Positions 22,211-34,969 of a stretch of DNA of 64,000 nt are shown in pieces. Every line of letters begins with the position of its first letter. Position 1 is the stretch's first letter. The stretch comes from Coriaria nepalensis (Eukaryota; Streptophyta; Magnoliopsida; Cucurbitales; Coriariaceae), in contig CP114483.1 in NCBI GenBank assembly GCA_027186245.1, positions 5,714,001 through 5,778,000 on the forward strand. The letters are read 5' to 3'. The notes below the pieces were generated by a model that ran no database searches, was not told the DNA's origin, and saw nothing but the letters and a program-made list of their open reading frames with translations. The position numbers and the translations under genes are program-made.

Positions 22211-23010
22211 TGTCCTAGGCAAATAGGTTGAAGTTTTTCTTCAGACAACGAACTATTCAGTTCAGCTTAGCCTCATCCAAGTTTGCTCCTACCCTGTGCT
22301 CCTTCCCTTCTTCAAAATTTGTGAGCTAGAGGGGTTCCATTGAAGAAACCCTACTTCTCCTCTTCTTCTCATCCTCTTTCTTGATATCATCCTTAACCAC
22401 TTTGTTCTCTTCCTCATTAAAGGGGGTCCTTGACTCCAACTATGTGAACCCCCTCAGCCAACCTATATGTTTATCCCTTTTAGTGATGTCAGGTAGCACT
22501 CTCTCGCTTTCATTGGCTTCCATGACTATCCCTATCCCTTCATTTATGGGGAATTTCATGGCCAAATGTTTAGTTGATACTACCACTTCCAAGGTGTTAA
22601 TGGATAGTCACCCAAAGATGATGATGTTGTATCCTATTATGCAGCTGACCACTAGAAAGTTCACAAGATAGTTGCCCACCATAGCTCCTCTTTTTGTTTT
22701 GAAAGGTCCCAGCATAGCTCATCCCCCACCATCATTGGGAGACTTATCATCCCCTATAGATACATAGCCCACCTAGACAATCTTAACAAAGGGATGTTAA
22801 ACTAGCATTGTCGATCTTCATTTTCTCATAAGTATCGTGAGAGATGACATCTACCACATTGCCGATATCTACCAGCACCTTATGGATGAAGATAGACAAA
22901 ACATTGGCTCAGATGACCAAGACATCATTGTGAGGGTCCATAATTCCCTCCTTTTCTAAGCCATTAAATGTGATATAGAGGGTCTTTGGTGGCTGAGTCC
23001 GAGATGATAA
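22211..23010 (-). pseudogene. Tat-like gypsy protease to RT linker region
   Basis: Minus strand. Includes NYLVNFLVVSCIIGYNIIIFG (~22690-22630), STKHLAMKFPINEGIGIV (~22590-22540), and a charged KDDIKKEDEKKRRS stretch (~22400-22360). These correspond to the segment that follows the protease and precedes RT in Tat-like elements (the Y-N-x-I-x-G-R-P-W-L block, here with a stop instead of R-P-W). The protease active site itself is not clearly readable upstream (~22800-23000). Confidence 0.65.
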
Positions 23011-24440
23011 AGAGAACACCTCCTCCTAAGTGAGGGTGATCATCCACTTCTTCCTCTTGCGACTAGAGTCACCTCCCTCATGCCCTCTAGTAATTACATC
23101 TATTTCACCAGCAACTCCTTGATGTTCCAAATTCACACCCCCTTTTCACCCTCTTCAGTTCGACCCTTCATCTTTCCTTCTTCCTCCTTAGTTCCTCACA
23201 CTAACTCCTCTTCCTCTAGGGTCAATATGTTCTCTCATGTACCCTTCTTGAACTAGCCTTTGTATCTCCCTCTTATGTTGGTTGCCTTCATCTATACGGT
23301 GTTCATGGTCCCTATGGTACTTATAGTACAACCTTTGGTCGCACTAAGCCGGGTGGCTCTTCAAAGGCTCAGGTGCCTTGAACTAATTCTAATTCTTGTA
23401 TCGGGTACAGATGACATGCACATAAGCCACTAATGGGTGAATGTCTTCCTGAAGCAAGGAGCAATAATCCTTTAAATAAGACTCTACCTCTTCTCATCCA
23501 CCTTCATTTTTTCATCCTTCCATTCGCTCCTCCCTCTTAGGTCATCTCCCTTCTACATATGATCATTCCTCCCTTTGCTGGGTCCCTCTTCATAGCTATT
23601 GATTTTTCAGTTGAATTGAGTGAACCTCATCTTCCATCCTGATCCTCCTTATTTCAAGGAGAGCCTTAAAATAGGAATTAAAGTATTTCTTACTAGAATT
23701 GCTTATGAGAATTTTATTTGTAGTTCTTCCTAGAAATGCATGTAACACTTTGATTTCTCAGCATCGATTCCTTCAGGATGCTATTTTAGGTTGTAAAGGC
23801 TGATGACAGCCAACTTGGTGGTCCTAGATCTTATGAAGTTGGCTATAAATTGCATCTTCAGCCAAGTAAAAGAATCTATCCCCCTAGTGTCAAGGTTGGA
23901 TACCACTGCAAGGTTGATCCCTTTAAAGTTACATGGAAGGCACGACACATCAGCTTATCTCCTATGCCATTTAGGCTCAGGTGGTCAGATATGCCTCAGC
24001 ATTGTTGTGAGGATCTTAAGTCTCATCATATTTGTCCATAAGAGGAGGCTTAAACTTTCTTGACAAAGCAGCATCCATCACATGTTAAGTGAAAGGGTTC
24101 TCATGTTCTTGTTCGAGATTTGTGCTCTTCTTGATCTTATTTTCTAGTGTCTTGAACTTCTTCTCCATCTCCTTCTAACTATCACTTTACGGGCCTAAAT
24201 CTTGGGTTTGATATAACCTAATAATAATGGGAGCCTTGATGTAAGCCAGTCCTTTAGAGTTCGCTACCCCCTTAGTGAATATTGGATTGGCCCTCGAATG
24301 GAGAAAATTTTGTCACCCAAATTCTTCTTCCTACATGTTCTCACCACTTTTTTCTTCTAGTTCCATCTTCAAGATAAAAGGAACAAATTTTGTAAGTATT
24401 TGGAATCAACCTGCTGGAACTTTTAATAATGGAGACCTCA
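23011..24440 (-). pseudogene. Tat-like gypsy gag
   Basis: Minus strand, open pieces in several frames. The conserved capsid segment lies at ~23960-23780: KLMCRAFHVTLKGSTLQWY, then GGIDSFTWLKMQF, then FIRSRTTKLAVISLYNLK, matching the plant gag pattern (F..TL.G.A..W....SI.SF..L...F). Toward the primer-binding site (24440-24200) the start region is degenerate. The zinc knuckle region was not recognised. Gag is the structural particle protein. Confidence 0.75.
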
Positions 24441-24446
24441 TCCTTA

Positions 24447-24460
24447 CAGTCGGTGCCAAA
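24447..24460 (-). other. Primer-binding site of the Tat-like gypsy element
   Basis: On the minus strand it reads TTTGGCACCGACTG right after the LTR end. It resembles the TTTGGCGCCG-type site common to plant Tat/Athila elements with one change. tRNA identity was not determined. Confidence 0.65.
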
Positions 24461-24461
24461 T

Positions 24462-25167
24462 TGTTGATGTAGATTTTCGTCCAACTTAAAGGCTCCACTG
24501 CTCATAGTGTGTTACAAGGATGAATGTACCTACACATAGTAAAGATGTAAACACGAGGGTGATGAATGACGTAGCCCCCTCAGACGATCAATTCAATTAG
24601 GGTTTGAGGGAATTTGTGAAAGAGGAAATAATAGATCTAGAATTAGAGTACCTCATTCATATGTTAACCATTCCATTTATACCTATGGTGTGAGGCTCAA
24701 ACCCTAGTGGGCCCTCCACCTATCGGGTTAGAATTGGGCCACTACCAATAATCACATGGACCTCACTAGTCTCTGGTTACTAAGCCTCAACAAAGAGGTC
24801 TTAATTTTCAAGGACTGGTGGCTCAAGCCCTTGTTCCTTTCATATTGTTTCTAAATACTTCCTTTAGATGATGCTATGGCATAGGTTAGCTAGATGACTG
24901 CCTCATCAACCTCGACCAGTCAATCCTTAACTTCAACTTCAACACACTTGAATGCAACCTTTCTGATTGAGTTCACATATGGTTGAGGCTAGGGTGCATG
25001 ACCATTCCTAATCCAACAAGGGTCAATCCTAAACTAATCAATCAAGTGATAGGTATGAGTCAATCATAAAGAGTTATAATAGAAATAATAGAATTGTAAT
25101 TGGAACTTTGTAATGATCAGTCCTAGTGAAGAGGCTAAGGTGGAAGAGGTACCTCCCATGAAAGGAA
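24462..25167 (-). mobile_element. 5' LTR of the Tat-like gypsy element
   Basis: Minus orientation. TATA box TATAAATGG (plus 24673-24681), CT-rich leader after it, and a U5 end ..TACATCAACA at 24462 directly before the primer-binding site. The distal (U3) end is not certain: it is overrun by a copia LTR end at 25168. The matching 3' LTR was not found, so the element is incomplete on its other side. Confidence 0.65.
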
Positions 25168-27772
25168 TGTTAGGATACGAACAATCCAAGCAATAGAAAC
25201 AAATTTCAATTTCTAAGAATTGAAATCTGAACCCCGCGTTAATGACTAAAATCTAATCACACAATGTATCATATATCTTCAGAAATCTTTGTAAAATCAC
25301 GAGAAATAAACACAGATCTAGTAATGAATACTTATTGTTGGTGTTAAAATCTGGATTCCTCCCAACAATATGTCCAAGTCAACCACATAAGAAAAAACTT
25401 GCAAGGGCTTGCAGGGCATGGCACTGATTGGCACCCTCCAAAGAGTAGAATTAGTATTAATGATGTGAGAATCAAATTGGCAAGAGGCTGGCTAAATAAT
25501 TTAATATGTGTTACTTTTCTCATTGTTGCTGGGGGTATTTGTAGCAAAAAAATGCCCTTAAACACTATTTTTTGATCTCTTGGTGATTAGCTTTACATGA
25601 GATCACATTGGCCAGGTTAGAGTAATTCATGTTTTCGGGTCAATAATATTCCAACAAGAGCATTAAATGCTTGTCTACTCAAAGTACCGATTGTACTTGC
25701 TACTGTTAATTTGACATATCTCACTAAATGTGAGTTAGCTGATGGGACATTATCATCTTCCAATCTTATCTTTAACATTCATCCTTCTATCATTTCAACC
25801 TAGAAGTTTTTGAAGAATCAGAAGTTCTTGGATTTTAAATTTTTGGATCTGAACCAAATTCATTTTCCAAAAATATGTTATATTATTTCAATGGCATAAA
25901 TAAAGATCAAGGAATGAAAAAATTATAAGAACTAGGGAAGAGTCATTACTTACATCATGTAACGCTTATAGAACCGATCCTTTACAATTGCCTCCTTGCA
26001 CTCCATAAGATGCAACACGTGATCTATGGAGTTCTTCGGGATGATCTATGAAGCAATCCAAGTGTGTTTCCTCTAACCTTAAACCACATTTACTAATTTA
26101 TTTCAAGGATTTTTCTTGTTTAGGCCGTTCAACTTATGAACTGTCTAAGCTGCCAAAAGAAGGAAGATGGCTCTCTTCTCACACTGTGAGTTTCAACCAC
26201 CTCTATGAGGAATTGAGTGTGTGTTTTCATGGCCCTAGAGAAAGTTACTTGCATTAGTATAACTCTTTAACTGCTCTAATTCACTATCAGCTTATGGTAA
26301 TTACAATAATTACCCATAATTGTCATCAATTAAACAAAAATAAGCCCATGGAATATGGGCATCATGGCCGGCCATATGTTGACCCTTTTGGGTTACAACA
26401 CAAGTAAAAAAACTCATTCACTATTAATTAATTATGTAATTTGATTAATTACTATAATTAGCTTTAATTAGATACTAATTAAAGTAAGAATCATCTCATA
26501 TGCATGTGGCCGGCCATAGAGGTGTGTATTTGACTAATTTTGACATTTCTATTAATTTATAATTAATTGATAAGTCTAATTTTTCAAAGTACCAAATTTC
26601 TCTTAAACTCTTTACAGTCAATTTTACCCTTAACAAAACCTACATGAATGTATTAATCAATCTCATTAATTAATATCAATTCATATAATCATGATTACAT
26701 TTAATTAATATACTTAATCGACTTGTATTCATCAAGAAACAATTAATTCTCAATTAACCGATGTAATACACTTAGTTATGCTTGCAAAGGTGACATCGAG
26801 TTAACAAATTAATTTTTTTTGTGTCACCAGTTAGAATCTGCATCACGATGCAGGATGAAAGTCATGACACCTCATGATTTTGTCTAATTCATTAATTAGA
26901 CAAACTTAACTTAGAAATTTCCTTTAAAAAATAAATAGTTCAACTTAATTATCTCATGATTAACTTAACTTAAACCTTCTAAACCAAGATTGACTTCTAG
27001 TAGAGTGTCAGCATTACATGTGAGATGAGAAGTGTGTAATTTCTTCCTAACAAACTTGTATAACTAATACCATGTTATTCAATTTCTTCATCAATTTAAT
27101 CTCCCAATTTGTCCTAGGGTATGATTTACTATTAAACTCTAATAGGCAAATCATATTATTAATGTATCTATGTGTAATCAACACAATGGCTTTATAGAAA
27201 CTCCATACTACCTCGGCCAATGATTTCTATATTATATAGAAGATCGATCATATGGTATCATAGGATTTTACTCTTCTTTATACCAGAGTGATGGATCCCA
27301 TCTTGATCACTCATAATCTTCATACTTGACACTCTATACCTAATGGTTTGGGCTACTATGACCCTTGGCTAGGGTATTTTAGGATAATGTCAAAGCATAG
27401 AACCCCAAGTATAAGATTTTAGGTGATCTTAGGTCTGAGAATCACTAACACATATAGTCTGTAGATAAATCCATCATTAATAGTTAGTATAAATACCACT
27501 ACGGTTATCTAATGCAATGTTCAGTGAACTTAGTTTTCCACTAAGTACCAACATGCTTATCCTAATATTCTTCCAATATCGATGGTCATGAGATCAATTG
27601 ATATTAACAATTAAGAAGATAACACATGTAATGGTCTTACCAAATTATCAATATGCTATCATGATAATTCTCCGACGGTGAATATTTTAGATTTTTAATC
27701 TTTAAGCATCTTGAATTTCAACCAACATGATCACTATCATGGTTCAAGTGCATAACCTAAAGTTCTAGGAGA
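25168..27772 (-). mobile_element. Copia LTR (type I family), minus orientation, with an internal insertion
   Basis: Reverse complement of the type I LTR: the U5 end reads ..CGTATCCTAACA at 25168. The body has CACTTGAACCATGATAGTGATC (rc ~27740) and the block around 27510-27570 that matches 20-kb LTR text. Two TGGCCGGCCA palindromes lie at 26365-26374 and 26507-26516. The start of the LTR is missing (~200 bases), cut at a head-to-head junction with the next LTR. Longer than its relatives because of ~560 foreign bases at about 25336-25896. Confidence 0.7.
25336..25896. mobile_element. Unidentified insertion inside the minus LTR
   Basis: This stretch has no counterpart in the other LTR copies. 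On the minus strand it starts TGCCATTGAAATAATAT and ends TTTTAACACCAACA (TG...CA), so a small solo LTR of another family is possible, but the flanks (CTTAT and TAAAT) are not a matching duplication. No coding signal. Confidence 0.35.
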
Positions 27773-29279
27773 AAATATACTGCTCGTCAAGCCACTCGGA
27801 TATACCCTGATCAGGTTAAATACTTATAAGAATCAATCTTAAATTGAGTAAACCATCATTGTAATTGAATGCACATCATTTAATAGAACATATAATAATA
27901 TGTCATGATGTTATTAGGTTTGAAATAGAAATTTGCATGCTTGATTAACAGCATGACATAGTTGACAGATTCTTGGGTCTTAGACATGCACTTGGGATCA
28001 TGATAGAGATCATGCTTGGTGAAGTCTTAGTTGGCTTAAGTATATGATCTAAATTATTCATAGTCATAGGATTATCATAATGGGATAATAACAATCTGGA
28101 GAGATTATTACATACGCTATCTTCTTTAGAAGAAGAGTGATGTCCTCATAATCATTGATATTAGTGAATATTGGGATATGCATATAGGTGATTAGTAGAG
28201 ACTTAATCATTCAATGTGATCACTTGACAAAATCTCATTGGCAATTATACTAAATATTAACAAGTTTTATCGGTGACTGTGGTACTTGTGATGCTCATAC
28301 CTAGGATCACCCTAATACTTGTTGCGGGATATCATGCTTTGATATCATCCAATGTGACTCTAGCCAAAGGTTACTAAAGGGTGAATTGTTGGGCATATGT
28401 TTTCATATGTAAAGTCTTCAGGGTGATAAGTGGGGATCCATCACATCTATATTAGAGGATGTAGTTCTCTGAATAATATAATTTATGCAATGAAGAAAAT
28501 CTTGTTTGAAAAATATTTATGTAAATCCATTTATCTAGTTGCATAAGAGTTTATATAATTCTCAAGGAAAATCTAATAGGGTTTAATAGTTAAACCATGC
28601 TCTAAGATTTTTCGGAACCATGAATAGATGGAAGGATCAATTTGGTACAATAATAGTCATCTATGATTATTGTTGAGGTTCCTCATACTTCTCATTACAT
28701 GCGTGGCCCATACGCTTTGATAGAGGCCAATGTGAGTCTAGTGGTTTAAGTTGATTGATCATAGAAGACGATCATATTAACTATTTGACTTGAAATTATT
28801 TTCAATGTTGAAATGGTGCATTCATTAGAATGGATAAAACCCATAGGTTGTTCTATGTAATGTAGAACCTATCCGATCAGACATGCACTACTAGCATATC
28901 CGAAATATGATTTAGATTTAATCTGAAATTAAATAATTAATTAAAAAAATATTTAATTGACAAGATTAATTTATTAAATGGAGATTTAATGAATTTATGA
29001 TCAAGGAATACTTTTCAAGTCAAAAAGAAGTCTTGTTGATCATTAAAGTGTTAATGGGTTTAATCAAGCCCATGTGGAAAGCCTAGATTAAAGTCTTATT
29101 TTATTAGGTAAAATTTGACATAAATTTCGAATTATAAAATTTATTTTATTTTTTGGAAACCGAGAATTAAAATGAACTACCAAGAATCCGAACATGATTA
29201 AAAGATTAATCAGACCTTAGAGGTGAAATTTGGGCTTGACCCAAAAGGGAGTGCGGACACAAATCCTTAGGGTTCCTAC
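27773..29279 (+). mobile_element. Copia LTR (type II), 3'-truncated
   Basis: Starts near the LTR beginning (CTGCTCGTCAAGCCACTCGG) and follows the LTR at 5769 for ~1.5 kb, with type I-like text in the first 500 bases (CACTTGGGATCATGATAGAGATCATGC). It stops at TTAGGGTTCCTAC, where the minus LTR end TGCAAGGATATAT begins. Confidence 0.7.
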
Positions 29280-30875
29280 TGCAAGGATATATTTATACAA
29301 TCAGTGGATATGATAAATTAAAATTTTCAAATAGAATCTGATTAGAATGTAAATCCAAAGCCAAGAACAATCATATAATAAACATATATCTCATATATAT
29401 TACCTTTACATAAAGCATAGAAACATCCCATTAAAATAAAATTTCATGATTAAAAATAATTACCAATTTTGGCGAGCAAAGTGTGATGAATGAATAACCA
29501 CCTTATACTTCCCCTTTGCATTAGAATTATTGGAAGAGTAGACGCCCACATGTTTTTCCTCTAATTGTTATTCACACGATTCATTTCACTCAATTTCTTT
29601 TCTAACTTAAGATTCAACACATGAATTGAAAAGCTTGGGGAAAGGGACGACAAATCTAGTGTATCTCTCGGTAGGATTTCAGCCAGGAGAAGAAGAGAAT
29701 GATCTTCAATTGCAGAAAACTGTAGTGAGGTTTATATAATACTCCATTAAGTTTAGGTTATCTGACAATTAACCAGATTGTTTGACCTAGTTGGTGACCC
29801 TATGAAAGATTAACTTAATCCAATTAAGTGAACAATGGGTTAAAACCCACCCTTTGGTTGGCCACATCATGGTTTCGTAGCCCATGTGTTTTAATCAACC
29901 CTGTAATTAATTAGCATGTGAAAATCTAACCGTCCGACCATTTAACCCTTTAGTGTCCATTTGTTAATTATGGATCCTAAGAACCTTTTATAATCAAATA
30001 AAGTTCCAATGTACTTTATTAATGTCTAATTAAATTAATATCACATTTAGTTGTGCTAGCAAAGTTGCATGATATTAGATTTAATAAATTAGTATTTTAC
30101 CATTTTGCCATTATCGTCAAATTGTATGTAAACTTACAAATTTACTCCTAAAATCAATATGGTTTATTTTTCCTTTTCTCCAATGAATCTAAACTAAATT
30201 TACTATCAAATATTAATGTGTATAACTAATTTGGTTCTACATCACGTCGGTAGGAAAATCTAATAACTCTTTATAATTTTATTAAGTTCACAATTTAATT
30301 CATTCAATTTAAAACCCCTTTAAATTAAATAGTTAATTTAATCATCTCATGATTAAATAACCTAAACCACCAAGTCAAGATTGACTTCTAGAAAAATGTC
30401 AGGATTACCTGAGAGATGAGAAGTTATTATCTTCCATAAGAACTTGTCATAACTTGAGTAAACAATCCCGCCATCTTGTCAATATCCTAATTCGTCCTAG
30501 GGCATGGTTTGACTGTTAAACCTAATAGATAAATAATATGAACTATTATATCTTTAATGAACATCAACAATGGATTTACTAAAACTCCTTCCATAGTATA
30601 CTAGTTGGAAAGATTCCTTGTTCAATAAGAAATATAATTCATATAACTTATTTCCAAATATGAAAGTGATGGATTTCATCTTGATCACTGACAACCTTTA
30701 TATACAATATCTTATTCCAAACATTTCACCTCTATTTAACTCTTGGATAATGTCTATAAGAATGATATCAAAGTATAAGATCCGACACATAAGATACAGT
30801 GATGATCATGGGTCTAAGGATCACATGTAATATTATACTCACTAGACAATTCTCATTAACAGTTAATATTTTCTA
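29280..30875 (-). mobile_element. Copia LTR (type I), minus orientation, start missing
   Basis: The U5 end on the minus strand is ..TATAAATATATCCTTGCA at 29280, matching the ..TATATATAAATCCTTACA of the solo LTR at 19414. The body is colinear with it to ~30870. The first ~500 bases of the LTR are absent: it meets another LTR head to head at ~30875. Confidence 0.75.
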
Positions 30876-32901
30876 AAAGGGAAAAACTACTTTATGTGAT
30901 ACCATCTTTATGTGGATATTAGCAAAAAGATAAATATGATTTATTATCATTATTGAAAGTCAGTTTTGTTTTATCATGTTTATTATTGTTGTTGGAATTA
31001 ATATCTTATTTTTAATGAATATATATCATGATAAAGTTATGTGTTTTAAGTTAGGCACTTGAAGCCATAATGGAGATCATGCTTATTGAGGCTCAAGGAG
31101 CTTAAAGCATAAGACACAAATTTTTTGTTGTGATAGGATCATCAAGTATGGACATTGGTGATCTAGATAGACGATCACATAGTTCATCACTTAAATTATT
31201 TAGGATTGTTGTTCTCATGGAAATCGATGCCTGTGGAACATCATGATGATTATGTGAGTGCTTAGTGGAGACTAAATTTACTAATAATGATACTTAAATA
31301 GTTCTCAATGGTGAAAAATACTAATTGTTAATATGAATTATTTAGTAACTATATTACATATGATCCTTAGACATGAGATCACCATGGTATCTTATGTGCC
31401 AAATTTTATATATTGACATCATTCATAAGACCATAGCCAGGGGGTTAAAAAAGGGTGAAATGTTGGGTATAAAATGATATGAATGAAGGTTGTGAGTGAT
31501 CAAGATGAAATCAAGCACTTCAATATTTGGGAATAAGTCCTATGAATTATATTTTTTCTTGAACAATGAATTTTTGCAAGGTAATGTGGTATGAAAGGAG
31601 TGTCTAGGAATCAATTGTCTATATTCATTAAAGATATAATGGTTCATATGATTTTTTTATTAGGGTCTAACAGTGAAACGATGCTTTAAGACGAATTAGG
31701 ACATTGGCATGATGGAAGAATTATTTATTATAATCATGATAGGTTCTTATGGAAGACAATAACTTCTCATCTCACGGGAAGTCTTGATACTTTGCTAGAA
31801 GTCATACTTGACTTGGAGGTTTAGGTTACTTAATCATGAGATGATTAAACTAACCGTTTAATTTGAAATGCATTTAAATTAAATGAATTAAATTATGAAT
31901 TAAATAAAATCATAAAGTGCTATGAGATCCGCCACCGGCTTGATGTAGAATTTAATGGGTCACACACATTTAGATTTGATAGTAACTCTATTTAGATTCA
32001 TTGGAAAAAAGGAAAAACATACCATTTTTATTTTAGGGGTAATTAATATTTTATCATACCTAATGTTATGTAGCTCTGCTAGTATAATCAAGTATGACAT
32101 TAATTTAATTAGAAATTAATAAACTACATAGGAACTTTGTTTAATTTCAAGAGGTTCCTAAGATCCGTAATTAACAGTTGGATATTAAAGGGTAAATGGG
32201 CCGAATTATTAATTTAATTTTCAGAAGCTAAATTAATCAAAGGGTTGATTAAAATACATGGGCTATGACCCATGATGTGGTCGGCCATAGGATGGGTTTT
32301 AACTCATTGTTCACTTAATATGATTAAGTGAACCTTTGACCAAGTCACAAAATTGAAGATCATCCTTCTCTTCTCCTTGCTGTCACCATAGTGAGTATAT
32401 ACTAGATTTTTCATCCCTTTCCTTGAGCCTTTCAATTCATCTATTAAATCTTGAGGTAGAAAATAAACTGAGTGAAATGGATCATATGGATAACGATTGG
32501 AGGACAAACACATGGATGTTTATTCTTCCAAAAATTTGGATTGTAGGGGAAGTATAAGATTATTAATTTATCTCACTTTGCAAGTCAAGAGTGGTAATTA
32601 TTTATAATCTAGAATTTTATTTTGATAGGATGTTGATGCGCTTTCTTTAAAATTAACATATATGAGATATATGTTGTCTATATGATCATTCTTGGCTTGG
32701 ATTTATGTTCTAATCAGATTAGATTCGAGAAAAATTTACTATATATGATGTGTGTATACATAAAGTTTTGCAATTCCTAGAGCGCAAAACATATAGTATG
32801 CAATATTGAATCTCGAGGTATTTGCTTGATTCAAATATCTGGATGCCAGTTTTTTAAAATGGCACTCCTCCCCTGATAAGTGAAGACTCAGCAACTTACA
32901 G
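30876..32901 (+). mobile_element. 5' LTR (type I) of a copia element
   Basis: Begins about 45 bases inside the usual LTR start (AAAAGGGAAAAACTACTTTATG, same as 53999-54015) and ends AGCAACTTACA at 32901. The LTR end is proven by the primer-binding site two bases on. U5 has ~120 bases more than the 19414 copy. It contains the CATGGGCTATGACCCATGATGTGG block upstream of the presumed promoter. Confidence 0.8.
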
Positions 32902-32902
32902 T

Positions 32903-32915
32903 GGTATTAGAGCCC
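32903..32915 (+). other. Primer-binding site, initiator tRNA-Met type
   Basis: TGGTATTAGAGCC, one change from TGGTATCAGAGCC, the sequence complementary to the 3' end of initiator tRNA-Met used by plant copia elements. It lies one base after the LTR end. Confidence 0.85.
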
Positions 32916-34599
32916 GAGGTTGCATGCCAAAATTTTGGGTTGAATCCAATCAATGTTTCTATGTCATTTTCATGTGTTTTTGGTAATTTTTTTTTTTTTG
33001 TTAAAAACATTCTAGCTTGTGTTTTATGACTTAGAAAAGGAATGTACACTACCCGGAACATTTGGGTAACTCTGCTCTATCACCACAGCCACCGTGATGT
33101 TTGACATATTGATGTTGGGCTTGGATTAGATTAGGCCATTCAAATGGGATGTTAAATTCTAGAAACCTGAAATGTATGGAAACTTGGTTTACGGAATTTA
33201 AATGTTTTGGATTGACACACTAATTGTTTATTGTCAACCCTATTATTTATTGACATGAAGATTTTATAATTAAAAAATGTTGTAAAGCATTAAATTTCAA
33301 GTCAATTTATGTTGAGCCCATTTCCTAGGCAATTAAGGTATTCAACTTGAAAACTTAAATGTAACACTGAAAATTGTGAAGTTGTAATTTTTATGAAAAT
33401 TGAAACACTTTGAATTTCTTGAATTAGACACTTATTGATTAATAATAAGTAATTTTAATTTGATGAAAGCGTTCTTCCAATTAAAAGTACTTATAAAATT
33501 TCATCCTCTTAAATTATAAAGAGTTCTAAAGTTAAGAGGAAGTTTTTCCAACAAGCATGAATATACTTATTTTTGAAAAAGTTCAAAATAAAGAAAGTTA
33601 ATAACTTTGTAGATAATCTTAAAGGATTAAGGCTACATCTATCTTGATTGTTATTTTAACTTAAGAAAGTTGATAACTTTATAGATAACCTTATAGTGTT
33701 AAGGCAATATTAGAAGTGAAAGTTATACTTGCTTAAGAAAACTAGTAACTATAAGGATAACCTTAAATATTTTAAGTAATATCTAATTTGATAGTTGTAC
33801 TAGTTTGATCAAATAATCTATAGACATGATTTGTTTTATTAACGAGTCAATCACATAAGTCAAGATTTAAATTTTTGGTTAAATATACCTGAAACTAGCA
33901 AGATAAGATATTGAAGATGTTTGATGGATTAACATCCATATTTGATCAAGTGTTGAGAGTAAATATACATGAATGATATGATGTGTGCTTGAATGTTTTA
34001 ATGTAGATTCTCATTATGTTGAATATAATGCATGCATAGAGATATCTTGATGAGACCACATGTTAATTAAATCCCTTATTGATATTAATAACCTTGTAAG
34101 CTATGTAAGAAAGTCTTACATAGTGCCTTCCAAAACATTGCAATGAATTCAATAAATCACTCACTTAATCAGCTATGGACACATACGAATTAGTGATTAA
34201 TTAATGTGTGAGTTCATTTGTTAATTAAAATCATTAGATGCATGTGATCGCAATATTCCAACTATATTTTCCTCTGGACACATAGGGATATTTAGTTTGA
34301 GTAGTTGTTATGTCACACAAATATTTTGTGTTAAGCTTAACTAAAAGATATGGTTGGCTATAGACATATGAGACTACAATATTGATATAGGTGTCCTTTA
34401 CGCACTAGGAGAAAGGAGTTCTTTCCCGGTCCAACTAAAAGGGTAAAGTTAGATTATAATATAATAGTGGGAGACTAACTAAGATTAAATATAATCTTAA
34501 TTTTAGTACTTGATGTAAATATCTAAATTACTTATGTTATTTATAGATATTTTCACAAGCAATTAAGAATATTTCTCAAACATAAAAAACTTTCTAAAG
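32916..34599 (+). mobile_element. Copia leader (5' untranslated region)
   Basis: Non-coding, ~1.7 kb, between primer-binding site and gag. Contains a T-run at 32988-33000. Two further copies of parts of it are at 2030-3237 and 36511-37470. A long leader of this kind is unusual but consistent across the three copies. Confidence 0.6.
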
Positions 34600-34640
34600 T
34601 TCTTACCCAAGGTGTCAGATTGCTTCCTTGGAGGGACCAA

Positions 34641-34654
34641 TTGCCGATGAGAAT
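34641..34654. repeat. Target-site duplication, left copy
   Basis: TTGCCGATGAGAAT, identical to 34854-34867 on the other side of the SINE. Confidence 0.9.
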
Positions 34655-34853
34655 AGACCCTTAGGGATTGCCCGAGTGGTTAGGCATGGGTGGCTCCCTA
34701 GGATCATCTCGGGTTCAAGCCTTCTGCTCAACACTTTGGATTATACCCTAGACTTACCTGGTAATGTTGTGGGACCAACCGCTCCCCCTGAGGTTTATAT
34801 CCCATTGCCGAAGGAGCGTGGAGGAGTTCCCTGGGTTTCCAAAAAAAAAACAT
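34655..34853 (+). mobile_element. tRNA-derived SINE, complete
   Basis: About 199 bp. An A-box-like TTGCCCGAGTGG at 34668-34679 and a B-box GGTTCAAGCC at 34712-34721 form an internal RNA polymerase III promoter of tRNA type, 33 bases apart. The body has no protein domain. The 3' end is an A-tract (34841-34850) followed by CAT. A perfect 14-bp target-site duplication flanks it, as expected for insertion by a LINE-encoded machinery. No lesions are evident. Confidence 0.9.
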
Positions 34854-34867
34854 TTGCCGATGAGAAT
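34854..34867. repeat. Target-site duplication, right copy
   Basis: TTGCCGATGAGAAT, pair of 34641-34654. Confidence 0.9.
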
Positions 34868-34969
34868 GCCGCATGGGACAAATGGTTGACCCAAGATGAC
34901 GAGGTGCAATGCAATATACTTACTACCATGTCGAATGAACTTCAGAGGCTATTGAGTATGTGTAGCTTA

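Larger units (their letters stand above)
34600..34969 (+). pseudogene. Copia gag fragment (UBN2 type) interrupted by a SINE
   Basis: The coding text before the SINE (LEGPIADEN) continues after it in the same frame with AAWDKWLTQDDEVQCNILTT then MSNELQR, which is the copia gag pattern (W...D....C.IL..MS..LQ). The frame from 34628 to 34972 stays open through the SINE by chance, so the predicted 114-residue peptide is a chimera of gag and SINE. The gag is then cut at ~34970 by LTR sequence. Gag would form the particle; this fragment is too short to do so. Confidence 0.8.

Noticed and set aside
26048..26257. 69-residue frame in the minus LTR
   Set aside because: Falls inside LTR sequence conserved as non-coding in other copies.
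34668..34721. Possible tRNA gene
   Set aside because: A- and B-box are present but no cloverleaf can be completed, and the unit ends in an A-tract with target-site duplications: it is a SINE.
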